A stretch of DNA of 37,324 nt from a virus, in IMG/VR virus record IMGVR_UViG_3300025102_000099, positions 1 to 37,324 of that record. One strand, written 5' to 3'. Below, in pieces: positions 30,192 to 37,324 of the stretch. The notes beneath the pieces are model-generated. The model saw only the letters and a list, made by a program, of their open reading frames with translations, was not told where the DNA came from and ran no database searches. Position numbers and translations under genes: made by a program. Within the stretch, counting starts at the first letter, position 1. Each line of letters opens with the position of its first letter.

Positions 30192-30438
30192 AGACAAGCA
30201 AATACAGGAAGGGCAAAGAGCAAAAGAACTTTTAGAAAATCCAATGGTATCTAACGCACTCAATAACATATTGAATGACGGATATCAAAGTTGGATTTCC
30301 ACAGAAGCTTCAGATAGTAAAGCGAGAGAAACGCTTTATCATCAACAAATTGCAGCTTTAAAATTTAAACAAGTTTTGATTAACACTATTGAAAACGGAG
30401 TTATATTAGAACAGGAAAATAAACAAGGAGTTAAATAA
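30181..30438 (+). CDS. Conserved small protein between portal and scaffold (85 aa)
   Basis: The start overlaps the previous gene by 11 bases and the stop overlaps the scaffold start by one base. Pattern GQRAKELLENPMVSNALNNIL.. W.ST..SDSKARETLYHQQIAALKFKQVL. Similar proteins stand before the scaffold in other marine phages. An assembly role is likely but unproven. Confidence 0.6.
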   Translation: MVDKDKQIQEGQRAKELLENPMVSNALNNILNDGYQSWISTEASDSKARETLYHQQIAALKFKQVLINTIENGVILEQENKQGVK

Positions 30439-31463
30439 TGGCTAAAGAAGATATACCTGTATTAGAAAGCAAAAATAAAGGAATTCCAGTAACTGATGTC
30501 AGGTCAGCACAGGAAGCAATGATGGCTCAATTACAGTCTCCAGCAACGGAACAACCTGTAGAGGAAGAATTGCAAGAAGAAGTCGAGGAAATGACTTCTG
30601 AACAGGACATGGAGTCCGAATCAGTTAAAACGGAAGAAGATGACCCTAACGAGTTGTCTCCTGAAGATTTGGTTGACGATGAACAGGAAGTAGAGGACGG
30701 GACACCTAACTTATACACTATCAAGGTAGATGGTGAAGATAAACAGGTTACTCTTGAAGAATTACAGAATGGTTATAGTAGACAAGCTGATTACACAAGA
30801 AAAAGTCAAGTATTGGCAGAGCAACGCAAAAAAGCTGACGATGAATTAGCTGCGACTCAACAGGAAAGACAGCGTTACTTATCACAACTTGAACAATTTA
30901 ACAGTCAAGCAGATACTAAATTAAAAGAATTTGCAAATACAGATTGGAATAAACTCAAGGAAGATGACCCTATGGAGTACATGGCAAAGCGAGATACTTT
31001 CCGAGAACTTCAAGAAAATAGGAGACTTTTAAAAGAAGAACAAGAACAAGTAGTACAAAAACAACAACAAGAGCAATTAAGACAATTTGAAGAAGCTAAA
31101 AAAGTTAATTATGATGATTTAATTCAAAGATTGCCTGAATGGGGAGACCCTGAGAAAGGTAGTCAAGTAAAACAAGCTGTTAAAAATTATGCAGTAACAA
31201 AAGGTTTTACTGAACAAGAATTAAATACTTTAATAGACGCTAGAAGTGTAGAGGTTTTACACAAAGCTATGCTTTATGAAAATTTATTAAAAGCTAAAAT
31301 TTCTAAAAAGAAAACTAAAGTTGTTCCAAAAGTACAAAAACCGGGTTCAGGTACTTCTAAGTCTGAAGTTGCAAGTGATAAAGTTAAGGCACTAAGAGCA
31401 AGAGCAAAGAGAACAGGGAACGTCAAAGACGCTGCAAAGCTTCTTGAATCTTTTTTCTCATAA
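30438..31463 (+). CDS. Capsid scaffolding protein
   Basis: 341 residues directly before the major capsid gene. Acidic N-terminal 90 residues (PVEEELQEEVEEMTSEQDMESES..), then NLYTIKVDGEDKQVTLEELQNGYSRQADYTRKSQVLAEQ, a motif of scaffold proteins in this phage group. A long coiled coil and a basic C-terminal helix (KVKALRARAKRTGNVKDAAKLLESFF) that would bind the capsid protein follow. It shapes the procapsid and leaves before or during packaging. Confidence 0.85.
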   Translation: MAKEDIPVLESKNKGIPVTDVRSAQEAMMAQLQSPATEQPVEEELQEEVEEMTSEQDMESESVKTEEDDPNELSPEDLVDDEQEVEDGTPNLYTIKVDGEDKQVTLEELQNGYSRQADYTRKSQVLAEQRKKADDELAATQQERQRYLSQLEQFNSQADTKLKEFANTDWNKLKEDDPMEYMAKRDTFRELQENRRLLKEEQEQVVQKQQQEQLRQFEEAKKVNYDDLIQRLPEWGDPEKGSQVKQAVKNYAVTKGFTEQELNTLIDARSVEVLHKAMLYENLLKAKISKKKTKVVPKVQKPGSGTSKSEVASDKVKALRARAKRTGNVKDAAKLLESFFS

Positions 31464-31500
31464 CTCTTGATATACTAACTTTTACCATAGGTGTAATAAA

Positions 31501-32445
31501 ATGGGACAATTAACAAACACATTTGAAACATATGATGTAACGGGTAATAGAGAAGATTTAGCAAATATAATCTACAATATTACTCCTACAGATACTCCGT
31601 TCATGTCAGCAATCGGAACTGGCACAGCTACGTTTACTAAACATGAATGGCAAACAGACTCGTTGGCAGCAGCAGCAGCTAACGCACAAGCAGAAGGCGA
31701 AGACTCACCAAGTGCTGCAATGTCAGCTACTTCAAGAGTATTAAACTATACTCAAATTTCTTACAAACCAGTCATGGTTTCAGGAACACAAGAAGCAGTT
31801 GTTCATGCAGGTGTTAACTCTGAGTTAGCATACCAAGTAGCAAAAGCTGGTAAAGAGCTTAAACGTGATATGGAACTTGCTATGACTGGCAAAGTTGCAG
31901 CAGGTGCAGGTTCAGGTAACGCAGCTTCAGCTCGTACTTCAAGAGGTTTTGAATCTTGGTGTACTAGCAATGGTTCACACGGAACAGGTGGCTCTACTAA
32001 CGGTTCAGGTGTAGTTACAGATGGAACTCAGAGAGTTTTAACTGAAGCACTACTTAAAGGACAGCTTAAAGCTTGTTATGACGCTGGTGGAAATCCAGAT
32101 ATGCTGATTGTTGGCTCTTTCAACAAACAAAAAGTATCAGGTTTTACTGGTAACTCAACAAGAATGGACATGGCAGAAGATAGAAACCTAGTGGCTACTA
32201 TTGATGTTTATGTTTCTGACTTCGGTGAAGTTAGAGTAGTAGCTGATAGAGTTCTAAGAGGTAGTGGAAGAACTGCTTTAATTGCTGACACAGAAATGTG
32301 GTCTACAGCGTATTTAAGACCTTTCCAAACTATGGAACTAGCAAAAACTGGAGATGCAATGAAAAGACTACTCTTAACAGAATGGACTTTAGTTGCTAAA
32401 AATGAAGCAGCTAACTCGAAAGTTGCTGACTTAACAACTTCATAA
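31501..32445 (+). CDS. Major capsid protein (SU10 / DUF5309-like)
   Basis: 314 residues. The opening FETYDVTGNREDLANIIYNITPTDTPFMSAIGTGTA and the motif KHEWQTDSLAAAA are typical of the SU10-type major capsid family with the HK97 fold. Residues GKELKRDMELAMTG form the spine helix, and FGEVRVVADRVLR and RPFQTMELAKTGDAMKRLLLTEWTL the end of the A domain. It has its own long spacer upstream and a strong hairpin downstream, consistent with high expression. Confidence 0.92.
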   Translation: MGQLTNTFETYDVTGNREDLANIIYNITPTDTPFMSAIGTGTATFTKHEWQTDSLAAAAANAQAEGEDSPSAAMSATSRVLNYTQISYKPVMVSGTQEAVVHAGVNSELAYQVAKAGKELKRDMELAMTGKVAAGAGSGNAASARTSRGFESWCTSNGSHGTGGSTNGSGVVTDGTQRVLTEALLKGQLKACYDAGGNPDMLIVGSFNKQKVSGFTGNSTRMDMAEDRNLVATIDVYVSDFGEVRVVADRVLRGSGRTALIADTEMWSTAYLRPFQTMELAKTGDAMKRLLLTEWTLVAKNEAANSKVADLTTS

Positions 32446-32461
32446 TTTAGTTATTATGTTA

Positions 32462-32505
32462 GGGGGAGTAGTTGCACTCCTTGTTTCACTCCCCCACTTT
32501 TAAAA
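32462..32505 (+). terminator. Hairpin after the capsid gene, partial terminator
   Basis: GGGGGAGT pairs with ACTCCCCC over 8 bp; within the loop a shorter GGAGT/ACTCC alternative exists. ACTTTT follows, a weak T-run. It may lower read-through so that capsid protein is made in excess. Confidence 0.65.
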
Positions 32506-32579
32506 TTTAGATACATTTAATAATGACCTTGAAGAAGGTATCGCTTCGGAACGAGGGTTATTAATTTTGGAGAAATTTA

Positions 32580-32927
32580 ATGAGAACATTAAATGATTAT
32601 TTTGTAACAGCAGAGATAGAAGACATATCTACTGCATCAAGCACATTTGTAGCTGTACCTGATGGTGGGAATATTGTAAAAATTATTACTGCATTACAAG
32701 GAGCTATAAGTGGTGGAAACGCTGCAATTAGTTTTGAAATTGGTGGTACTGCCGTAACAGGTGGTGGCATTACAGTTGCACACTCAGGCTCAGCAGCAGG
32801 TGATGTTGATTCAGCAGAACCAACAGCACTTAACAGAGTCGAAGAAGATGGAACTATCGAAATGATTACAGATGGTGGCTCTACAGGTGCTAAAAAATTA
32901 TTGGTAACATTCGTAATTAGGAGATAA
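32580..32927 (+). CDS. Head decoration or minor head protein candidate (115 aa)
   Basis: It lies downstream of a 130-base leader that can fold. The product is beta-rich with Gly/Ser (VAVPDGGNIVKIITALQGAISGGNAAISFEIGGTAVTGGG..). It follows the capsid gene, a common place for decoration proteins. The family is not recognised. Confidence 0.5.
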   Translation: MRTLNDYFVTAEIEDISTASSTFVAVPDGGNIVKIITALQGAISGGNAAISFEIGGTAVTGGGITVAHSGSAAGDVDSAEPTALNRVEEDGTIEMITDGGSTGAKKLLVTFVIRR

Positions 32928-32929
32928 AG

Positions 32930-33217
32930 ATGGCAAATTGGCTAGGTGGTTACAGAGTTATAGCGAATCACACAAGAACGACAAGTGGAACTTCGGCACA
33001 AACATCAGCTTTTAATGCTAGTATTGAATATGTAAGAGTAACAACTACTGGCCCTGTATTTATTGAGTTTGGAGCAAATCCTACAGCAGTGGTTGCTACT
33101 TCAATATACATGGCAGGAGATGAATCTATCATCTTCAAAATAGATGGTGGCATGAAGATGGCAACTATACATGGTAGTGGAACACCTACTGTTTTTGTTC
33201 AGGAGCTTAGTGAATAA
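32930..33217 (+). CDS. Small beta-rich head-associated protein (95 aa)
   Basis: Two bases after the previous gene. It reads as a beta-sandwich (EYVRVTTTGPVFIEFGANPTAVVATSIYMAGDESIIFKI..) as in short decoration or head-fibre proteins of marine phages. Not recognised further. Confidence 0.5.
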   Translation: MANWLGGYRVIANHTRTTSGTSAQTSAFNASIEYVRVTTTGPVFIEFGANPTAVVATSIYMAGDESIIFKIDGGMKMATIHGSGTPTVFVQELSE

Positions 33218-33516
33218 TGAAAAGAAAACTTGACAGAAATCAGGTTTTTCATTTTCACGATGCTACTAACGAGTTTGCTATAGAGCATATAGAAGATATC
33301 AAACCCCTGATAGACTCTAATCAAAGATTACGAGATAATGACCATAGTAGTAAAGACGAATTTCGTTTATCTGCTAGGATACCATTAACTGTAGTTTACG
33401 AATGGAAGAATAAATATGGGGTTGATATTAATAATAAAAATCACATGGAAGCAGTAAAAAGGCTATTAAATAGTCCTGATTACAGGTATCTAAAAACAAC
33501 AAATAGAGTAATATAA
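33217..33516 (+). CDS. Conserved hypothetical 99-aa protein before the tail adaptor
   Basis: Coupled at both ends. The helical pattern IPLTVVYEWKNKYGVDINNKNHMEAVKRLLNSPDYRYLKTTNRVI is familiar from the same position in other marine podoviruses. Function unknown. Confidence 0.55.
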   Translation: MKRKLDRNQVFHFHDATNEFAIEHIEDIKPLIDSNQRLRDNDHSSKDEFRLSARIPLTVVYEWKNKYGVDINNKNHMEAVKRLLNSPDYRYLKTTNRVI

Positions 33517-34142
33517 TGGCAATATCAACATACGCAGAACTAAAAACAGCAATAGCTAGTTGGCTAGATAGAGAAGATTTAACAAATATAATTCCTGATT
33601 TTATTGCTTTAACAGAATCAAGACATAGACGTGATTTTAAAATAAGAAGAATGGAAACTAGAGTAACAGCTAGTACAATAGCTGACACAGAATATTACAG
33701 TTTACCTGATAATTATGTAGCTATGCGTAATATACAATTAAATACTGACCCTAAAACTTCTTTAGAATATTTAACTCCTGAAATAATGGACAGAGTTAAA
33801 GGTGGAAGCTCAACAGGAAAACCTAAAGCTTATTCTATTATTGGCAATAATTTTCAATTAAGACCGATACCCGATTCGGTTTATGAAATAGAAATGCTTT
33901 ATTATAAATATTTTACTCCTCTTTCGGATTCTAACACTACAAACGATATGCTTACATATCACCCTGATTTGTATTTATACGGCTCTTTAGTTGAAGCAGA
34001 ACCTTATTTGCAAAATGATAAAAGATTACAAACATGGGCAAGTTTATATGATAGGGCTAAAAAAGATTTAATAGATACAAACGAAAGAGATAGACATTCA
34101 GGAACAGCTCCAACAACTAGAATAGATTACGGGGCAGCTTAA
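33516..34142 (+). CDS. Head-tail adaptor protein (SU10 adaptor-like)
   Basis: 208 residues. YAELKTAIASWLDREDLTNIIPDFIALTESRHRRDFKIRRME, then SLPDNYVAMRNIQL, GKPKAYSIIGNNFQLRPIPD and YYKYFTPLSDSNTTNDMLTYHPDLYLYGSLVEAEPY match the adaptor / tail tubular A-like proteins that sit under the portal. It would form the ring between portal and nozzle. Confidence 0.8.
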   Translation: MAISTYAELKTAIASWLDREDLTNIIPDFIALTESRHRRDFKIRRMETRVTASTIADTEYYSLPDNYVAMRNIQLNTDPKTSLEYLTPEIMDRVKGGSSTGKPKAYSIIGNNFQLRPIPDSVYEIEMLYYKYFTPLSDSNTTNDMLTYHPDLYLYGSLVEAEPYLQNDKRLQTWASLYDRAKKDLIDTNERDRHSGTAPTTRIDYGAA

Positions 34143-34351
34143 TGACAACGTGGGCGACTGTAAGCACAAGTAGCACTTCTTGGACAAATGTACCAGAAAC
34201 AGCACAAGGTTATATAGAAACTGAAGACAATCTATTGTTAATAGCTACAGAAAATAACGAATTAATACAACAAGAAGACAAAACTGATATTGCACCGGGA
34301 AATTGGCAAGATGCACCAGCAATATCTACAACCACTTGGACAATACAATAA
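34142..34351 (+). CDS. Small tail-associated protein (69 aa)
   Basis: Coupled to the adaptor and followed without a gap by the fibre gene. It is Thr/Trp-rich with repeated ATVSTSSTSWTNV and ISTTTWTIQ ends. No domain is recognised. Confidence 0.5.
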   Translation: MTTWATVSTSSTSWTNVPETAQGYIETEDNLLLIATENNELIQQEDKTDIAPGNWQDAPAISTTTWTIQ

Positions 34352-36388
34352 ATGGCAACTAAAAAGATTTCAGATTTTACAGCAACTACTACGCCAACAA
34401 GTAGTGCAATATTTCCTATTGTTCAGTCTAGTTCTAACTTAAAAGTTACTTTAGCAAACATAGCAGCAAATATGCCTGAATTAACTGCAACGAGTATTAC
34501 TTCATCGGGAACAATAACGGGTACTGGTGGTTTTGTTGGGAATTTAACAGGAAATGTAACGGGAACAGCATCTTCTGCAACTTTAGCTGCTAGTGCAACT
34601 GCTTTAGCTACAGGTCGTACAATAGGTATGACCGGTGATGTTACTTGGACATCAGCATCTTTTGATGGTTCAGGGAATGTAACAGGAACATCAGCTATTG
34701 GCACAGGCGTTATTGTAAACGCAGATGTTAATACAAGTGCAGCAATAGCTTTTTCTAAAATGGCAGATTTAACAGCATCAAGACTGTTAGTATCAGACGG
34801 TAGTGGCGATGTTAGTGTATCAGCAGTAACTTCTACAGAAGCAGGTTATTTAGATGGCGTAACATCAGCGATACAAACACAATTAGACGCAAAAGCATCA
34901 TCAAGTTATGTACCTACTGCAATTACTGTTGCAGATGAATCCTCAGACACTACTTGTTTTCCCTTGTTTACAACGGCAGCGACTGGGGATTTAGGTCCAA
35001 AGACAGCATCAGGATTAACTTTTAACTCAAGCACAGATGTATTGTCAGGTACGTTTTCAGGAAATTTGACAGGCAATGTAACAGGTAATACTTCAGGAAC
35101 ATCAGGTTCAACCACAGGAAATGCAGCAACTGCAACAGCATTAGAAACTGCAAGAAATATTGGTGGTGTTAGTTTTAATGGTACAGCAAATATTGATTTG
35201 CCGGGTGTTAATGCCACAGGCACACAGAATACATCAGGACAAGCTGGTACAGTAGAAAGAACTAGAGGTAAAGACTACAAATCAGATTGGGGAAGTGCAT
35301 CTTCTCCTATATCGTTTGAAGTTAAAGTAATTACCAAAACATCAGCACACCCCTATACAGGTGTGGGTTCTAGCAACGCATACACAATAGATGGAGTTGA
35401 GGGTGCTGTATTAAACTTTGATGGTGCAGATACAGGTAAAACTTATTACTATAGGTTTGACCAAGCTGACTCTAGTAACGCTAGTCATCCATTAAGATTT
35501 TATTTAAACGCAGCAAAAAGCACAGCTTATACAACTAATGTAACAACAAATGGTACACCCGGTAGTGCTGGTGCGTACACTCAAATACAAGTAGATGAGT
35601 ACACTCCAAACCTATTGTACTATCAATGTAGCAGTCATGCTCATATGGGTAATTACATACATCATATTTCTAATATGCACAATAGTAATGGCGTGTTGTT
35701 TAAAATGCCAACATCAGATGGCTCTGCTGGACAATTAATGCAAACTGATGGTTCAGGTGTTTTATCTTTTACAGCAGCAGGTGGCACAAGCCCAACTGTT
35801 ACAGGGGTAAGCCCTTCAACAATGGGGAATACTGCAACATCTTTAGCAATAACAGGAACAAATTTTGTAATTACACCTAATGTAGAATTTATTAATTCAT
35901 CAGGCGTTATAACAACTCCAAATAGTATTACAAGAGATTCAGCTACACAGCTTACAGTCAATGTAACATTAGGCACAGATGGAACATATTTTATTAGAGT
36001 TGAGAATCCTGATGGTTTGGCAGCTCGTAGCTCATCAGCAATACTTACAGTATCAGACGCACCTACATGGTCTACGTCTGCTGGAAGTTTAGGCGAGGTT
36101 GCAGCAGGGGCATCAGTATCTTTAGATGTAGATGCTTCATCAGACTCAACAGTAGCGTTCAGTGAAACTACAAGTGTGCTAACCAGTAATACTGACACAC
36201 CTGCAAGTACCATGAATTTGACACTTAACTCATCGACAGGTGCAATTACAGGCACAGCTCCTAACGCAACGAGTGATACAACATATAATTTTACCTTACG
36301 AGCAACAGATGCAGAATCGCAAACAGCAGACAGGGCATTTAGTATTACAGTAGCGGTAGGAATTAACAACTCAGGACAATTTAACTAA
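34352..36388 (+). CDS. Tail fibre with cupredoxin-like and Ig-like domains
   Basis: 678 residues. The N-terminus ATKKISDFTATTTPTSSAIFPIVQ is a frequent fibre anchor. Gly/Thr repeats (SGNLTGNVTGN) run to about residue 300. Residues about 320-430 look like a cupredoxin: ASHPLRF, then TPGSAGAYTQIQV and YYQCSSHAHMGN supply His, Cys, His and Met as possible copper ligands. An IPT/TIG-like domain (PTVTGVSPSTMGNTATSLAITGTNF) and an Ig-like repeat (TGAITGTAPNATSDTTYNFTLRATDAESQTA) finish the protein. It likely contacts the cell surface. Confidence 0.75.
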   Translation: MATKKISDFTATTTPTSSAIFPIVQSSSNLKVTLANIAANMPELTATSITSSGTITGTGGFVGNLTGNVTGTASSATLAASATALATGRTIGMTGDVTWTSASFDGSGNVTGTSAIGTGVIVNADVNTSAAIAFSKMADLTASRLLVSDGSGDVSVSAVTSTEAGYLDGVTSAIQTQLDAKASSSYVPTAITVADESSDTTCFPLFTTAATGDLGPKTASGLTFNSSTDVLSGTFSGNLTGNVTGNTSGTSGSTTGNAATATALETARNIGGVSFNGTANIDLPGVNATGTQNTSGQAGTVERTRGKDYKSDWGSASSPISFEVKVITKTSAHPYTGVGSSNAYTIDGVEGAVLNFDGADTGKTYYYRFDQADSSNASHPLRFYLNAAKSTAYTTNVTTNGTPGSAGAYTQIQVDEYTPNLLYYQCSSHAHMGNYIHHISNMHNSNGVLFKMPTSDGSAGQLMQTDGSGVLSFTAAGGTSPTVTGVSPSTMGNTATSLAITGTNFVITPNVEFINSSGVITTPNSITRDSATQLTVNVTLGTDGTYFIRVENPDGLAARSSSAILTVSDAPTWSTSAGSLGEVAAGASVSLDVDASSDSTVAFSETTSVLTSNTDTPASTMNLTLNSSTGAITGTAPNATSDTTYNFTLRATDAESQTADRAFSITVAVGINNSGQFN

Positions 36389-37324
36389 TGGCAAATTCAT
36401 ACTTAACAAAAGATTTTGGTAGTGCGGGGAATAGAAAAACAATGACTTTTAGCTTTTGGGTTAAAAGAAATGTTATTGGCTATGGTGGAGATACTCAAGA
36501 ACTATTTATAGGAGATGCACAAACAAGTTATCCATCACACTTTATTGATTTTGATAGTGCTAATAAATTAGATATTAGGAGTCAAGCTGGAATTGGTGGT
36601 GCAACACTTAGGTTTACATCAGTTAGAGAATTTATAGACACAACGGCTTGGTATCATGTTGTCGTAGCAATAGATACAACACAAGCGAGTGCTGGAGATA
36701 GGTGTAAAGCATGGGTAAATGGAGAACAAATAACAGCATGGGGTACATCAGACCAAACAAATGGATTTGGACAAAACAGCGATACTAATTTTAACTCAGG
36801 TGCAAGTACAGAATATATAGGTAAACATTATAATTTCCATTCTAATTTTAACTTAGCTCATTATCATTTTGTAGATGGCACAGCTTTAACACCATCAACT
36901 TTTGGTGAAACTGATAGCACTACTGGAATATGGAAACCAAAAACTAATCCATCGGTTACTTACGGCACACATGGGTTCTTTCTTAAATTTGAAAATGCTG
37001 GTGCATTAGGTACTGATTCATCAGGAAACTCCAAAACATGGACAGTTAATGGCAATCTCAAACAATCTATATCAACACCTAATAATAAATTTCCAAACTT
37101 AAACCCAAGAGGTACACATACCGATTATGATACTCCAGTTTATAATCTTAATGCTGGAACTACTGCTTTAATGACAACAGGTGTAAACAGAGTACAACCT
37201 ATAGATATGTGTTTTCAAGGTGGTAAATGGTATTGGGAGTGTAAGATTGAAAAAGCAAATAACTCATCAACACTTGGTGTATATATGACTGACTTCTCAT
37301 CTCCAAAAAGAATAGAACAATTTA
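36388..37324 (+). CDS. Large tail fibre with LamG- and SPRY-like domains (3' end cut)
   Basis: The ATG overlaps the previous stop (TAATG). The 312 visible codons show a LamG-like lectin domain (TFSFWVKRNVIG.., WYHVVVAIDTTQ.. WVNGEQITAWG) and then the beginning of a SPRY-like domain (GGKWYWECKIEKANNSSTLGVYM). The frame is open to the last base. The remainder is probably the protein whose C-terminus is at 1-847, with an unknown number of codons missing between. Confidence 0.75.
   Translation, partial: MANSYLTKDFGSAGNRKTMTFSFWVKRNVIGYGGDTQELFIGDAQTSYPSHFIDFDSANKLDIRSQAGIGGATLRFTSVREFIDTTAWYHVVVAIDTTQASAGDRCKAWVNGEQITAWGTSDQTNGFGQNSDTNFNSGASTEYIGKHYNFHSNFNLAHYHFVDGTALTPSTFGETDSTTGIWKPKTNPSVTYGTHGFFLKFENAGALGTDSSGNSKTWTVNGNLKQSISTPNNKFPNLNPRGTHTDYDTPVYNLNAGTTALMTTGVNRVQPIDMCFQGGKWYWECKIEKANNSSTLGVYMTDFSSPKRIEQF

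Noticed and set aside
31811-31820. GTGTTAACTC in the capsid gene
   Set aside because: One mismatch from the core, no arms at 6-base spacing, and inside a highly conserved coding region.
35662-36369. 235-residue minus-strand ORF
   Set aside because: Antisense to the fibre's Ig-like repeats, with Val/Ser/Ala composition from repetitive codons; no promoter or ribosome site.

Overview
The window reads as a nearly complete genome of a small tailed phage with a short, podovirus-type tail. The DNA is AT-rich, genes are tightly packed with many ATGA or TAATG overlaps, the starts mostly have AGGAG-like ribosome sites, and there are no tRNAs. The head and tail set (terminase, portal, scaffold, a major capsid protein like that of phage SU10, adaptor, nozzle, and fibres with LamG-, SPRY-, Ig- and cupredoxin-like parts) resembles phages of marine bacteria. 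The host is not identified. Shine-Dalgarno sites and sigma70-like promoters fit a proteobacterium; this is inference.

Layout. A late block, all on the + strand, runs from the large terminase (25826) through portal, a run of tiny lysine-rich proteins, scaffold, capsid and adaptor to the fibres at the right end. It resumes at position 1 with the end of a fibre, a tail-collar protein, a nozzle-like protein, a GNAT-like protein, four likely ejection proteins, a membrane protein, secreted proteins and the small terminase (13239-13736). Both window ends cut a fibre gene on the same strand, so the molecule is probably circular or permuted; the reading frames show that some bases are missing between the ends. 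The two terminase subunits sit at opposite ends of the late block.

The early block (13.7-25.3 kb) holds a leftward set (helicase-loader-like protein, Ref-like HNH nuclease, a zinc-finger protein that may be a Q-type antiterminator), a rightward recombination pair (Rad52-like annealing protein and YqaJ/lambda-type exonuclease), a run of small genes including one with an SSB-like acidic tail, three leftward unknowns, and an SprT-like metalloprotease. No polymerase, helicase, integrase, ParA/ParB or endolysin is recognisable.

Three non-coding systems stand out. (1) About 510 nt at 17695-18205 form a four-unit array of paired stems joined by the linker TTAATGAATT. One unit has a different stem sequence that still pairs, and another contains a pseudoknot; a good promoter lies just upstream. 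(2) Sixteen copies of a palindromic element, core GTGTTAACAC with T/A-rich arms (TTTAAA type) exactly 6 nt away, are scattered over 11.1-25.5 kb, several at a regular distance upstream of sigma70-like promoters. (3) A perfect 16-bp chromosomal parS site (TGTTTCACGTGAAACA) lies at 23834, though no ParB gene is seen. Together they suggest a coordinated early or maintenance programme that may use the host's ParB.
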